64,000 nucleotides of DNA. Origin: JBBRCE01 sp038205115 (GTDB taxonomy: Bacteria; Planctomycetota; Planctomycetia; Pirellulales; JBBRCE01). Below, one piece after another: positions 33,622-42,798 of this stretch. The translations under genes were made by a program, and so were the position numbers. The stretch's first letter is position 1. Each line of letters starts with the position of its first letter. The notes beneath the pieces were generated by a model. It searched no databases. It had not been told where the DNA came from and saw only the letters and a program-made list of their open reading frames with translations. The stretch lies in contig JBBRCE010000021.1 of NCBI GenBank assembly GCA_038205115.1, positions 1 to 64,000 of the forward strand. The letters are read 5' to 3'.

Positions 33622-34983
33622 CTAGTGCGTGGCCACGGCCCGACGCTTGGCAGATTGCTTGCACAGCAAAATGCCGCCAAAGTACAGCACGGTCAGCGGC
33701 ACGGCCATCAGGCACATGCTGTAGGGGTCGGGCGAGGGTGCCAGCAGTCCGGACAAAAGAAAGATACCAATGATGGCAATCCGCCAATTCGTGGTGTACG
33801 TTTTGACCGAGACGATGCCGATCCGCTCGATGAACAGCATCACCAGCGGTAACTGAAAGCTCACGCCGAATCCGATGGGCAGCCACAGCACCATGCCCAG
33901 CCACTCGCTCATACGCGGATCGATCTTCATGCCCAGCCAATCGTTGAAGTCGAACAAGAAGCCCAGCACTTTATCGAACACAAACAGATAGGCAACGGCC
34001 GCGCCCAGCAGAAACAGGCCAATACTGAATGGCAAAAACACGTGGACATAACGGCGCTCGTTGGGATATAGCCCTGCGGCTACGAAGTTCCAGATTTGCA
34101 AAAACACCCACGGGCTGCTGAGCACCACGCCGGCAATGAGTCCGGCCTTCATCCAAATCATGAACGCTTCTTGGGCGTTGAACGTGGAAATGCTGGTTCG
34201 CGGATCGTCTTTGACTTTTCGCCACAGCAAAATCGGCGACAGATAGCGGTGCGGCGGTTCGATAAAGCCGGGATAGGTCGCATTCAAGATTGACCAATTC
34301 ATTTCGGCCGCGGTCGTGGCTTTGGCAGCTTGATGTTTTTTCCACACGGCGCGGGCGTCATCGTTAAGATCGTCTTCAGCAAACAGATCTTTTTTATCGA
34401 GCAGGCCGTTGATGCCTTCGGCCAGTGCGCGGACGCGGACGTAGTCGTCTTGACCATCGGTCGGCTTCAGGGCGATGATTTTGCGCTGTTCTTCGTTAAG
34501 CGCTTTCCAAATCCGTCGGGCGGGCGACGCTTTCTCAGAGGTGTCGGATTCCAGCACTGCGCCCACCAGGCCATCTTTGATGTCGCGGCCGGCCAAACGG
34601 TACACGGCCGAAACGCCGTTTTGTTCGAACTGATTCGGAAACGCCTGCGACAACGACTTGGTCACGGCATTGGGATCGATCAGCACCTGCTCGAACATCA
34701 TGCCAGGCTTGGTCAGCGTGGCGGCGATTTCAGGCGTAAAATCCGGCCCCAATTGCTCTTTGGCCGCTTTGATCGACTTACCTTCATAGTAAGTGACCAG
34801 CGCGCGCTCCAGCGGCGCTTCGATCAACTCCACCACATATTTGCCAATCAGCAAGCCAATGCACACGCCCACAAACAATCCGGCCGACGCCCGAAACAGA
34901 CAGGTCCGGAGTTCTTCCAGGTGTTCCCCAAAGCTCATGCTGCTTTCTTGGAACAGATCGTCGTCTTTTTGAAATTTGGCCAT
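33622..34983 (-). CDS. tatC: twin-arginine translocase TatC with a very large first periplasmic loop
   Basis: A 453-residue protein started at the ATG at 34983 rather than a TTG two codons upstream. Conserved TatC elements are HLEELRTCLF at the N-terminus, then PWVFLQIWNFVAAGLYPNER (residues 291-310) and the last four spans. Between span 1 (about 31-52) and the conserved PWVFLQIW part, the loop runs about 200 residues, far longer than in the usual 250-residue TatC. TatC recognises twin-arginine signal peptides in the cytoplasmic membrane. No tatA or tatB is in the window. The inserted part (about 60-265) is charged and helical, with no recognised domain. Confidence 0.93.
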   Translation of the reverse strand: MAKFQKDDDLFQESSMSFGEHLEELRTCLFRASAGLFVGVCIGLLIGKYVVELIEAPLERALVTYYEGKSIKAAKEQLGPDFTPEIAATLTKPGMMFEQVLIDPNAVTKSLSQAFPNQFEQNGVSAVYRLAGRDIKDGLVGAVLESDTSEKASPARRIWKALNEEQRKIIALKPTDGQDDYVRVRALAEGINGLLDKKDLFAEDDLNDDARAVWKKHQAAKATTAAEMNWSILNATYPGFIEPPHRYLSPILLWRKVKDDPRTSISTFNAQEAFMIWMKAGLIAGVVLSSPWVFLQIWNFVAAGLYPNERRYVHVFLPFSIGLFLLGAAVAYLFVFDKVLGFLFDFNDWLGMKIDPRMSEWLGMVLWLPIGFGVSFQLPLVMLFIERIGIVSVKTYTTNWRIAIIGIFLLSGLLAPSPDPYSMCLMAVPLTVLYFGGILLCKQSAKRRAVATH

Positions 34984-35323
34984 GGGCAAAGGCGAACGGC
35001 AAGCCAGATCGAGTAGATGGAAACGGGTGAAAACCCAATGGGCGGGTCAAACGGCGGCAGCCGCGGCCGATCAGAATGCCGCTGACATGAACCTTGAATC
35101 ATAACACCGCGTGCCAGCGGCGACAATCAAACCGCGCGGCGAGCGCCGGTTTGCTGGATGGCTTTTTTGCGGCGAATCTAGGCGATCCGCCACCGGTGGG
35201 CTATACTTAAGGTTTCGAGTCGAGCAGCAACGATCGCCTGGGTTAAGCTCGGGTGGTTGATGAGTCTGCTGGACTTGCTGGCGGTCTATGGAATGAAGTC
35301 GCTTTTTAGTTGAAAGACAGGTT
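34984..35323. other. intergenic region between tatC and a small basic protein gene
   Basis: A 340-base divergent spacer. TATACT at 35202-35207 may be a -10 element of the forward gene, but a matching -35 is weak. I see no gene in it. Confidence 0.4.
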
Positions 35324-35650
35324 ATGGCCCGCAAGGTAATGAATCGCAAAGAGTTGCGTGCACAAAACGACGCCGCCGAAGCTGAAGAAGCGGAAGTGGA
35401 CGACGAAGACGGCGAGGCAAAACCGAAAAAGAAAGCCGCCAAAAAGGCCACAGTGCGCAAAAGCCGCGCCAAAGTTGCCAAAGTGATTCGGCTCAAAGCG
35501 TTCTGGGGTGTCTTCAACCAGTCGATGAAGCCGGTCGCCAAGTTCGAATACGCAGATCGCAAAGCGGCCGACAAAAAAGCCACCGATCTTTCCGCTTCGG
35601 CCAAAACGCCGCACTTTGTTCAAATCATCAAAGAAGCAATCGAAGCCTAA
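35324..35650 (+). CDS. conserved small charged planctomycete protein
   Basis: A 108-residue protein with ATG at 35324. It has an acidic middle (AEAEEAEVDDEDGEAKP), a lysine-rich stretch (KKKAAKKATVRKSRAK), then a folded-looking end (VIRLKAFWGVFNQSMK, FEYADRKAADKKATDL, HFVQIIKEAIEA). I recognise it as a type of small protein common in planctomycete genomes, with no known function. The basic/acidic composition suggests a nucleic acid or ribosome contact, which is a guess. Confidence 0.7.
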   Translation: MARKVMNRKELRAQNDAAEAEEAEVDDEDGEAKPKKKAAKKATVRKSRAKVAKVIRLKAFWGVFNQSMKPVAKFEYADRKAADKKATDLSASAKTPHFVQIIKEAIEA

Positions 35651-35653
35651 GTT

Positions 35654-35673
35654 GCGCACGGCGGAACGTGCGC
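35654..35673 (+). terminator. weak hairpin after the small charged protein gene
   Basis: GCGCACG (35654-35660) and CGTGCGC (35667-35673) form a seven-base stem with loop GCGGAA, three bases after the stop codon. Only GTTTCG follows, so termination may be partial. Confidence 0.4.
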
Positions 35674-35892
35674 GTTTCGAAATGTGCGCCTTTGATTTGC
35701 CGGCATCGGGTTGCAAGCGCTGCTGGCAGCGGGCGAGAACGCGCGGTCCAACCGACGCCGGCAGCCACGCCGACCGACGCTAGCATTTTCAGTTGCCCAT
35801 CCGGTAGTCATGACGCAGTGCCCGGTTCCGACGAAAACTGCGTAACGGCAGTCGGCCTTGAGCCCTCCATTTTGGCGATTGCAGTTTCTGGC

Positions 35893-36657
35893 ATGTCGAC
35901 ACCCGAAAAGGCTCTGGCGCTGGTCATCCGACTGGTCGATTTCAGCGAAACCAGCGTGATCTTAACGCTTTTCAGCCGCGAGTTCGGCAAGATTCAAGGG
36001 CTCGCGAAAGGCGGACGGCGCCCCAAAGGACCGTTCGAGGCTGCTCTTGACCTACTAGGCATTGTTCGCGTAGTGTTCCTCCGCAAATCGTCCCTTTCGC
36101 TCGACCTGGTTACCGAAGCCAAGTTGGAGCGGCGATTTCGTCCCCGCGGACGCGACTTATCCAGTCTGTACGCGGGCTACTATGTGGCCGAACTCCTCAA
36201 CCAACTGACCGACGACGACGATCCGCATCCCGAACTGTTTGACCAAGCCGCGGAGACGCTGCGGCAACTGAGTCAGACCGCTGGCCTGCCGGTCGAAGCG
36301 TTGGTGCTGCGGTTCGAAATGATGGCCTTGCGATTGCTAGGGCATTTGCCCTCGCTGGAAGAATGTGTGGAGTGTGGTAACCCGGTCGAGATCAGCGGAC
36401 GCGTGGCGTTTGGCCAACTCTCCGGCGGAGTGCTGTGTAAGAACTGTCGAATCGGAAAACAACAAGTCGTGTCGGTCAGCGCGGCGGTAATGCACACGCT
36501 GGCCGCCTTTGCGGATACGGAGCAAGACAATTGGCAACAGCTCGCCCAGAATCAACGTATTCCGGGCGAACTGCGGGCCGTGCTGAATCGCTATCTGGCG
36601 AATCTACTCGGTCATAAGCCAAAGATGTGGCAATACCTGGCCAAGATTGGCAGCTAA
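35893..36657 (+). CDS. recO: DNA repair protein RecO
   Basis: A 254-residue protein started at the ATG at 35893 (MSTPEKALALVIRLVDFSET). It shows the RecO N-terminal OB-fold phrase SVILTLFSREFGKIQGLAKGGRR (split) and a C-terminal helical domain with a four-cysteine zinc site (CVECGNP and CKNC). RecO anneals single strands and loads RecA with RecR in the RecFOR pathway. Length is normal. It lies 100 bases before the BamD-like gene on the same strand. Confidence 0.9.
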   Translation: MSTPEKALALVIRLVDFSETSVILTLFSREFGKIQGLAKGGRRPKGPFEAALDLLGIVRVVFLRKSSLSLDLVTEAKLERRFRPRGRDLSSLYAGYYVAELLNQLTDDDDPHPELFDQAAETLRQLSQTAGLPVEALVLRFEMMALRLLGHLPSLEECVECGNPVEISGRVAFGQLSGGVLCKNCRIGKQQVVSVSAAVMHTLAAFADTEQDNWQQLAQNQRIPGELRAVLNRYLANLLGHKPKMWQYLAKIGS

Positions 36658-36757
36658 ATGGCGCGCAGCGATTCGCCATGCGAGGCTATTGGTGCGGACG
36701 CGAAGCCGGAACAACAACGCCGTCAGATCCTTTGCTTTTTCAAAACGGTAGACACGG

Positions 36758-38515
36758 ATGTCTCTGCAACGAACCGGAAGTTTTAATCGCTTGTCGGCCA
36801 CGGTCTTGCTCACCGGTTGCGCGCTGCTAAATGGTTGCGCCCAACCGGCAATGCAGCATTTCGCCAAGAACGATTCGCCGCTGCAACCGCCCGTGGTCCG
36901 CCTGGTGTCCGAGCGCGACGAAGACGGCGGGCTGTGGGATAAAATGACCGGCCGCGAAAAGCAAATTGCCGAGCAAAAGGCGCGCGAGAAAGCCGCGCGG
37001 CAAGCCGCCGCCGAACAACCGGTCGCGCCGCCCGCCAACGCGCAAACCGCAAACTACAATCCGCAATCGCTGCCACCCGGCGCGGAACAACTGCCGCCCG
37101 GAGCGCAGGCTGGCCCATCGCTGGGGCAGCCCGGCGTGCCCTACGGTGCGCAGCCGCAAGCCCCATACGCCGCGCAGCCGCCCGTGAATCCCTACGCCGC
37201 GCCAACGATGCCAGCGCCGGCGGTCAATCCCTACGCCGCGCCCGTTTCGCCTGCGCCCGCGCCGTATCAACAACAGCCCCAGTATCAACCGCCCGGGGGC
37301 GCATATCCGCCGATCTCGCAATTGCCGCCCAATTCAGGCGGGCCAATAGCGCCTGCCGTGCAGCCGTCGGGCAATGTGCCGAACGAAGCGCCAATTCCGA
37401 TCGTGCCATCCGGCGAAGTGCCGGTCTCATCAGCCATCGGCACCGACGAACAACCCGGCACGCCGTTTCCGAGCAAGCAGCCCGAGGGCATCGAAAAGTT
37501 CTATCCCTCGAACATCCAGAAATCCGCGCTGAAAGCCGTTGGTGGCGGTCCGAATCAAAAAGTGGCCGACGAGGCGTTTGCAGAGGGCGAAAAACTGTTT
37601 GCTCAAAAGAAATACAAAGACGCCGCCAAAAAGTATCACACGGCCGCCATTCGCTGGCCCGATACGGCACTGGAAGAAGACGCCATGTTCAAGCAGGGCG
37701 AAGCCTACTTTTTTGACGATCGCTACCCCGATTCCGAAGACGCTTATAGCGACCTGATCAAGAAGTATCCGAACTCGCGCTACTTAGACTTAGCCGTGGC
37801 GCGGATTTTTTCCATCGCTCGCTACTGGGAGCAAACCTCCGAAGCGCATCCGCATTGGCCCACCACGCCTAACCTGATCGATAAATCGCGGCCGTTATTC
37901 GATACCGCGGGGCACGCCACACGCGCCTTCGACAACGTGCGAATCAACGACCCACGCGGGCCGTTGGCCGACGACGCCATCATGGCCAACGGCAACGCCA
38001 ATTTTGTCCGCGGCCGCTGGGAAGACGCCGACTACTACTACACGCTGCTAAGAAAAGATTACCCCAAAAGCCAGCATCAAGTGCAGTCGCACTTGCTCTC
38101 GCTGCAATGCAAATTGCGCAACTATCAAGGCGCTGGCTACAGCACCAAGCCGCTGCAGGAAGCCCAAGAGCTGATCGTTTCGATGAAGACGCAGTTCCCC
38201 AGCGAGTTGCGGGCAGAAATGCCGCGGCTGGAAGTGGCCTACAAAGAATGCCGCGCTCAGTTGGCCACCCGCGACTACGAATTGGCCAAATGGTACGACA
38301 ACGGCAAGCATTATGGCGCGGCGCGGATCATGTACGCGGCCGTAATCAAAAACTATTCCGATACCAACTTCGCCAATGAATCGCAAACGCGCATCGCGCA
38401 GCTCAACGGCAAGCCGGACGAAACGCCCAGTTGGTACGAACCAGCCATCAAGCCATTCGAAAGCGAGAAAGCGATCGCACGACAGGCAGGACCGGCGAGT
38501 TCTTCGCAGCGGTAA
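36758..38515 (+). CDS. BamD-like outer-membrane assembly lipoprotein with TPRs
   Basis: A 585-residue lipoprotein. The signal peptide has a lipobox, LLNGC at residues 24-28. Residues about 80-250 are Pro/Ala/Gln-rich (QPPVNPYAAPTMPAPAVN). The rest has TPR-like helices with the BamD/YbgF-type phrases EAFAEGEKLFAQKKYKDAAK, AMFKQGEAYFFDDRYPDSED and LIKKYPNSRYLDLAVARIF. Such proteins belong to the beta-barrel assembly machinery or related envelope systems. The presence of a following LptE-like gene supports an outer-membrane role. Its size is more than twice that of E. coli BamD because of the Pro-rich region and extra repeats. Confidence 0.8.
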   Translation: MSLQRTGSFNRLSATVLLTGCALLNGCAQPAMQHFAKNDSPLQPPVVRLVSERDEDGGLWDKMTGREKQIAEQKAREKAARQAAAEQPVAPPANAQTANYNPQSLPPGAEQLPPGAQAGPSLGQPGVPYGAQPQAPYAAQPPVNPYAAPTMPAPAVNPYAAPVSPAPAPYQQQPQYQPPGGAYPPISQLPPNSGGPIAPAVQPSGNVPNEAPIPIVPSGEVPVSSAIGTDEQPGTPFPSKQPEGIEKFYPSNIQKSALKAVGGGPNQKVADEAFAEGEKLFAQKKYKDAAKKYHTAAIRWPDTALEEDAMFKQGEAYFFDDRYPDSEDAYSDLIKKYPNSRYLDLAVARIFSIARYWEQTSEAHPHWPTTPNLIDKSRPLFDTAGHATRAFDNVRINDPRGPLADDAIMANGNANFVRGRWEDADYYYTLLRKDYPKSQHQVQSHLLSLQCKLRNYQGAGYSTKPLQEAQELIVSMKTQFPSELRAEMPRLEVAYKECRAQLATRDYELAKWYDNGKHYGAARIMYAAVIKNYSDTNFANESQTRIAQLNGKPDETPSWYEPAIKPFESEKAIARQAGPASSSQR

Positions 38516-38525
38516 GAAGGCAAGG

Positions 38526-38667
38526 AATTGAAAATTCAAGGCGTGTGTCGCGAGGTTGTTTGTGAGATTGCCGACGATTCCTATAAGCAATGCCATCGTG
38601 CCTCAACAACGCCGGCGCCACGTCGTCCGTTCGACAATTTGCAGTTTTCAATTTGCGATTTTCAATT
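38526..38667. repeat. AT-rich inverted repeat element, copy 1
   Basis: AATTGAAAAT (38526-38535), just after the BamD-like stop, has its inverse complement ATTTTCAATT at 38658-38667. A nearby variant gttttcaatttgc lies at 38645. The same motif style occurs at 53754-53843 and part of it at 46010-46023. It overlaps the start region of the LptE-like gene. Confidence 0.6.
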
Positions 38668-39200
38668 TGCAATTTCCGCTCCGCAACTTCCTGCTCTGGG
38701 CTCTGCTGCTCCCCGCAGTTGGCTGTCTGAGCACGCCTTATCGAGCCGGCAATCGCGAGCTATATCCGGCGGACATTCGCACCGTCTATGTGCCGATGGT
38801 GGACTGCGATAGCTTGCGACGCGGCCTCGGCGAACGTCTGACCGAAGCCATCTGCAAGGAAATCGAAGCAAAAACGCCCTACAAAGTGGTCGGCAATTCC
38901 TCGGCAGACAGCGTGCTGACCGCCCGCGTGGTCAGCGATCATAAGGCGCCGGTTTTATTCACGCGCAACACCGACCCGCGCGATCTGCAGCTCAGCTTTC
39001 GGATCGATGTGACCTGGGTCAATCGCCGTGGTGACGTCGTCGGCCAGACCGGTAGCATCGCCATTCCACCGCCATTGGTGACGATCAATCAGAGTGTGGA
39101 TTACGTGCCGGAGTTTGGGCAATCGCTGGTCACGCAGCAGCAAGAAGCCATCAAAAAGACGGCCAAGCAGATCGTCGAAATGATGGAAATGCCGTGGTAG
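38598..39200 (+). CDS. lptE: LptE-like LPS-assembly lipoprotein
   Basis: A 200-residue protein ending MEMPW. The mature part after the lipobox (LLPAVGC) has the LptE-type beginning STPYRAGNRELYPADIRTVY, then YVPMVDCDSLRRGLGERLTE and a C-terminal EAIKKTAKQIVEMMEMPW. LptE plugs the LptD barrel and anchors in the outer membrane. The start is uncertain. There is no in-frame ATG; GTG at 38598, TTG at 38556 or TTG at 38667 are the options, and part of the signal sequence (FQFAIFNLQF) is read from the AT-rich repeat. I chose the GTG. It follows the BamD-like gene in the same direction, 82 bases later. Confidence 0.75.
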   Translation: MPQQRRRHVVRSTICSFQFAIFNLQFPLRNFLLWALLLPAVGCLSTPYRAGNRELYPADIRTVYVPMVDCDSLRRGLGERLTEAICKEIEAKTPYKVVGNSSADSVLTARVVSDHKAPVLFTRNTDPRDLQLSFRIDVTWVNRRGDVVGQTGSIAIPPPLVTINQSVDYVPEFGQSLVTQQQEAIKKTAKQIVEMMEMPW

Positions 39201-39275
39201 ATTGCGGCCGAGTCCGCTACGCTCTGCCGCGCGTTGGAACTGGCTTTTGATTTTTGACACCCGCAGGATTTCGTT

Positions 39276-40805
39276 ATGTCGCTCGTCCCGCGCCCGCTGC
39301 ACCGCTTGAGCGTTGCGATGATCGTCCGCGACGCCGAATCCACGATCGGCGCGTCGCTGGATAGCATTCGCGACATCGCCGACGAAATCGTGATCGTCGA
39401 CACCGGTTCGGTCGATCGCACGCCGTCCATCATCGCCAAGCGCGCGACCAAGCCGCTGGCCTGCAATTGGGTCCACGATTTTTCCGCCGCCCGTAACTTT
39501 TGCTTGTCGCATGTGACCGGCGACTGGACCTTCTGGCTCGATGCCGGCGAAGTCTTGGCGCCGCACAGCGCCGACGAGTTGCGGCGCTGGGTCGATCAGG
39601 CGTCGCAACCGGTGGCTGGGTTGGTGACGATTCACCTGCCCAGCGATGTGCAAGAAATGGCTGGCGAACAAGCGCATCGCTTGCGGTTACTGCCCAATCG
39701 GCCCGATATCCGCTACAGCGGACGCGTGCGCGAATCGGCAGTGGCGTCGCTGCGGGCGGCCAACATTCCCATGCAACCGCTCGACGTTTGCCTGGTGCGT
39801 CCACGCAGCGATCAGCAGGCGGCGGTCAAACTCGCCAAGGCGCAGCGTGACTTGCGGCTGGCCGACTTGGAAATCCGCGAACAGGGCTCTTCACCGCGAC
39901 TGCTCAACGTGTTGGGCGAATCGTTTACGACGCTGGGCGAGCCGGCCAAAGGCAGCGATTGCTTTCGACGTGCCATCTTGGTCAGCCAGCGCGGCAGTAC
40001 GGACATGCTCGAAGCCTATTATGGTTTGCTGGCATCGTTGGATCATCTGCCCGATCAGGCCGACGCCCAAACGGCGGTTTGCATCGAGTCGCTGGAAATC
40101 TTTCCGACAGACGCCCAATTGCTGTGCGCCTTGGGCACGTATTTGCAGCGACAAGGGCGGTTAGATCTGGCCACGCGTGCCTACGGCAGCGCGGCGCAGC
40201 ATGGCACGGTCGATCCGGCTTTGTGGCATCTGACACATCTGGCCGAACTGGCGTTTACGAGCCTGAGTTTTGCCTTGCAGCAACAATCTCGCGACGACGA
40301 GGCCTGCCAAACATTGGAAGGGGCGCTCGCGCAGCAGCCACGTTGGAATCGCGTCCGTCGCCAACTCATTGACCTGCACGTCAAGCATCACCGCCGTAAA
40401 CAGGCGCTGGAACACGTGAATTTATTGCCTCCAGAAACGCCGTGTCGCGAGTCGTTGCGCACGGCCGTCCGCGGCGCGTGCTACGCCGCTCGACAAGACT
40501 GGAGCAGCGCGCTGCCATTTCTCAACGCAGCGTTTGCAGGCGGTTGCCGCGATCTGCTGTGCATCCGCTGGCTGACGTTGGCTTGCGTGGCGACAGGGCA
40601 GTTCGCCTCGGCCGCGCCGATCCTCGATGTTTGGCTGGCCGCCGAGCCCAACAGTGTCGAAGCACAACATTACCGCGTGCTGCTGGCCGATCGTCGCGCT
40701 CACCTGTCGCCGGCGCTGCCCGGCGATACCAGCCATCGGTTCGATACGCCGCACGCGCTTCCGGCGGTTCATGAAGTGCTTGCCACCGCCACGCCCGTCT
40801 TGTAA
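39276..40805 (+). CDS. GT2 glycosyltransferase fused to TPR-like repeats
   Basis: A 509-residue protein. Residues 11-95 are a GT2 domain (LSVAMIVRDAESTIGASLDSI, split; IVDTGSVDRTPSIIA; HDFSAARNFCLSHVTGDWTFWLDAG). The metal-binding position is D-A-G-E (89-92), where family members commonly have D-A-D-E, so the DxD is changed. Residues about 210-500 are TPR-like (LLNVLGESFTTLGEPAKG, AYYGLLASLDHLP, LLCALGTYLQRQGRL). Such proteins glycosylate surface sugars or proteins; substrate unknown. It is monocistronic by layout. Confidence 0.8.
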   Translation: MSLVPRPLHRLSVAMIVRDAESTIGASLDSIRDIADEIVIVDTGSVDRTPSIIAKRATKPLACNWVHDFSAARNFCLSHVTGDWTFWLDAGEVLAPHSADELRRWVDQASQPVAGLVTIHLPSDVQEMAGEQAHRLRLLPNRPDIRYSGRVRESAVASLRAANIPMQPLDVCLVRPRSDQQAAVKLAKAQRDLRLADLEIREQGSSPRLLNVLGESFTTLGEPAKGSDCFRRAILVSQRGSTDMLEAYYGLLASLDHLPDQADAQTAVCIESLEIFPTDAQLLCALGTYLQRQGRLDLATRAYGSAAQHGTVDPALWHLTHLAELAFTSLSFALQQQSRDDEACQTLEGALAQQPRWNRVRRQLIDLHVKHHRRKQALEHVNLLPPETPCRESLRTAVRGACYAARQDWSSALPFLNAAFAGGCRDLLCIRWLTLACVATGQFASAAPILDVWLAAEPNSVEAQHYRVLLADRRAHLSPALPGDTSHRFDTPHALPAVHEVLATATPVL

Positions 40806-40923
40806 TTACGGTGTGCGGAGTCGATGATTTCTGCGCTGCAGTCGGGTCGTTCGTAGCGCGCGGATACCGTTTCGCGCGTCGAAGCTGGCGGTAAACCGAA
40901 TACCGCGCGGCGCGGATTCTGCC

Positions 40924-40950
40924 CTGAAAACGTGATTCATGGGTTATAAT
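40924..40950 (+). promoter_or_regulatory. possible promoter of the Hpt gene
   Basis: A consensus TATAAT at 40945-40950 lies 36 bases before the ATG at 40987. The best -35 match (CTGAAA at 40924-40929) has a short 15-base spacer. Confidence 0.35.
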
Positions 40951-40986
40951 TTCCCTGGGGCGACCGATCACCGCGAGTGCGCAGCG

Positions 40987-41376
40987 ATGTCCAGCAATCA
41001 GCAGGCCAGTTCGGATCAAGCGGATTTTCAGCCAACCTGTTTTGACGGGGCGCTTTCACTGGCGCGGGTCGGTGGCGATCGCACTTTTCTGCGCGAATTG
41101 ATCGGCGTGTTTTCAATCGAATACCCCCGGCTGCTACTGGAGATCGACAACGCCATTCGCGCGGCCGATGCCGCAGCGCTCAAACGCCACGCGCACACGC
41201 TCAAAGGCGCGATGAACAATTTTGGCGCAAGCGGGCCGTGCGCCAGCGCCCGGCGGCTTGAAGAGTTCGGTCGCGATGGGCAACTGTCCGAGGCGGCCGT
41301 CGTGCAGGCCGAATTGCGCCCGGCGGTGGAAGAATTGGCGCGGCAGTTAGATCGCTTCGCCGGGCTGCCGGTTTGA
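40987..41376 (+). CDS. histidine phosphotransfer (Hpt) domain protein
   Basis: A 129-residue single-domain protein started at the ATG at 40987; an upstream ATG at 40939 would place a TATAAT inside the gene. The phospho-acceptor histidine is in LKRHAHTLKGAMNNFGA (HxxKG motif). The N-terminal part CFDGALSLARVGGDRTFLRE is also Hpt-typical. It carries phosphate between a hybrid kinase and response regulators. No kinase is nearby, so its partner is unknown. Confidence 0.85.
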   Translation: MSSNQQASSDQADFQPTCFDGALSLARVGGDRTFLRELIGVFSIEYPRLLLEIDNAIRAADAAALKRHAHTLKGAMNNFGASGPCASARRLEEFGRDGQLSEAAVVQAELRPAVEELARQLDRFAGLPV

Positions 41377-41377
41377 T

Positions 41378-42367
41378 CTACGGCAGGCAAATATCCAGCA
41401 GCACCGTCGGGCCGCGTGGCGAGAGCACGATCTTGCCCACTGAGGCCGGTAACAGCGCGGTGTGGCCAATAGTCAGTGGTTGGCCAGCCGGATCGCCGGC
41501 AATCTCCACAGCGCCTGCCAGCACGGCCAGCAGGTGACAATGCTGGTGTCCGCCGATTGTGATCGGCTGGCTGAAATTCCAGCGGCGAAGCACAAATTTG
41601 TCGCAGGCCACAAGCTGTTCGACGACCGGCGGCGATAATAACTGCGACGATGACTGCGGCGGCAAGGCGTCGATCGGTCCCAGCGAAAAATCGATGGCCT
41701 CCAGCGCTTGTTCCACATGCAGTGGGCGCGGCTTGCCGTCGGCACCCTGCCGATTCCAATCGTACAGGCGATAGGTCACGTCGCTCGACTGTTGAATTTC
41801 CGCAATCAGCAGACCTTCGCCAATGGCATGCACGGCGCCGGCCGGCAGGTGGATGCAATCGCCTACTCGCGGCTCGAAGTGGTACAAGCACGATTGGCAG
41901 TTGCCGCGTTGCGTCTCAAGTTCGAGCATCCTCCGGTCGCAGCCCGGCTTGAGCCCTGCGTAAATCAAACTGCCAGGTTTGGCGGCCAGCACCACCCAAG
42001 CTTCGGTTTTGCCGAGATCCGGTGGGCTAAGTTTTGCGGCTTGCTGATCGCCGGGATGCACCTGCACGGAGAGCGTGCGCTGGGCGTCCAAAAATTTGAA
42101 CAGCAGCGGAAATCCGGCCTGCGGATGATGGCGGCCGAGCAGTTCTTGGCCCCGCTCGCGCACCAATTGCCCCAGCGTGGCGCTGGCCAGTGGACCGGCG
42201 AGGACGCGGCTTTGATCGGGGCCGCGATCGACGATTTCCCAGCTTTCGGCGTAATCGTCGCCGGGCGGCAGCGTTTTGTTGAGCAAATCCGCCAACCGGC
42301 GACCGCCCCACACATAGCGCCGAAAAATCGGTTCGAATCGCAGAGGATACAGCGGCGACGGCGTCAT
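41378..42367 (-). CDS. manA: class I mannose-6-phosphate isomerase
   Basis: A 329-residue protein started at the ATG at 42367, which overlaps the stop of the upstream gene as ATGA. Family signs are RRYVWGGRRLADLL, the metal-binding segment LSVQVHPGDQQA, KTEAWVVLAA and LPAGAVHAIGEGLLIAEIQQSSD. It interconverts fructose-6-phosphate and mannose-6-phosphate for surface sugar synthesis. The C-terminal part is a cupin-like strand domain. Translational coupling with the upstream small gene is likely. Confidence 0.9.
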   Translation of the reverse strand: MTPSPLYPLRFEPIFRRYVWGGRRLADLLNKTLPPGDDYAESWEIVDRGPDQSRVLAGPLASATLGQLVRERGQELLGRHHPQAGFPLLFKFLDAQRTLSVQVHPGDQQAAKLSPPDLGKTEAWVVLAAKPGSLIYAGLKPGCDRRMLELETQRGNCQSCLYHFEPRVGDCIHLPAGAVHAIGEGLLIAEIQQSSDVTYRLYDWNRQGADGKPRPLHVEQALEAIDFSLGPIDALPPQSSSQLLSPPVVEQLVACDKFVLRRWNFSQPITIGGHQHCHLLAVLAGAVEIAGDPAGQPLTIGHTALLPASVGKIVLSPRGPTVLLDICLP

Positions 42368-42669
42368 TTGGTCAGAAACAGTCCCCACGATTGCGCGGCC
42401 GAGTAGACGCTTTCGGAGAAGCCAGGGCAGACCTCGCTGAGCACGATTTTTGGCAGCCCTTTGCCGCGGCTATTGGCACCGCGAAATTGCTCGGCCCAAT
42501 CGCAGCCGGCGGAAATCAGCGCCTCGCTGCGGGTGATAGCGTCTTCCAGTGTCGGCCGGTCGACGGCCGGGTACTGCTTGATCAGTTCGTTGTACGCGCG
42601 TTCGGGCGAACTTGGGTAGCCAAAGTCTTTACAGACGGCAAACGCGGCGTTCAGAAGCTCTTGCGACAT
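42364..42669 (-). CDS. small conserved protein upstream of manA
   Basis: A 101-residue protein beginning MSQELLNAAFAVCKDFGYPS and ending SWGLFLTK. No signal peptide or membrane span is seen, and I do not recognise a domain. It is probably helical, with two conserved-looking Cys-containing parts. Its stop overlaps the manA start by four bases, so the two are probably co-translated. Confidence 0.6.
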   Translation of the reverse strand: MSQELLNAAFAVCKDFGYPSSPERAYNELIKQYPAVDRPTLEDAITRSEALISAGCDWAEQFRGANSRGKGLPKIVLSEVCPGFSESVYSAAQSWGLFLTK

Positions 42670-42798
42670 TTTGGGCCTTGTGGGCGAAGAAAGTTGATTG
42701 GGCCGCCGACCTGATTATGACTCGCGTCCGCTGGGACTGCGAATTATGATGAGGGATTAGATTTGACCGGGTTTTCAACTGGATATCGTCGCACTGGT

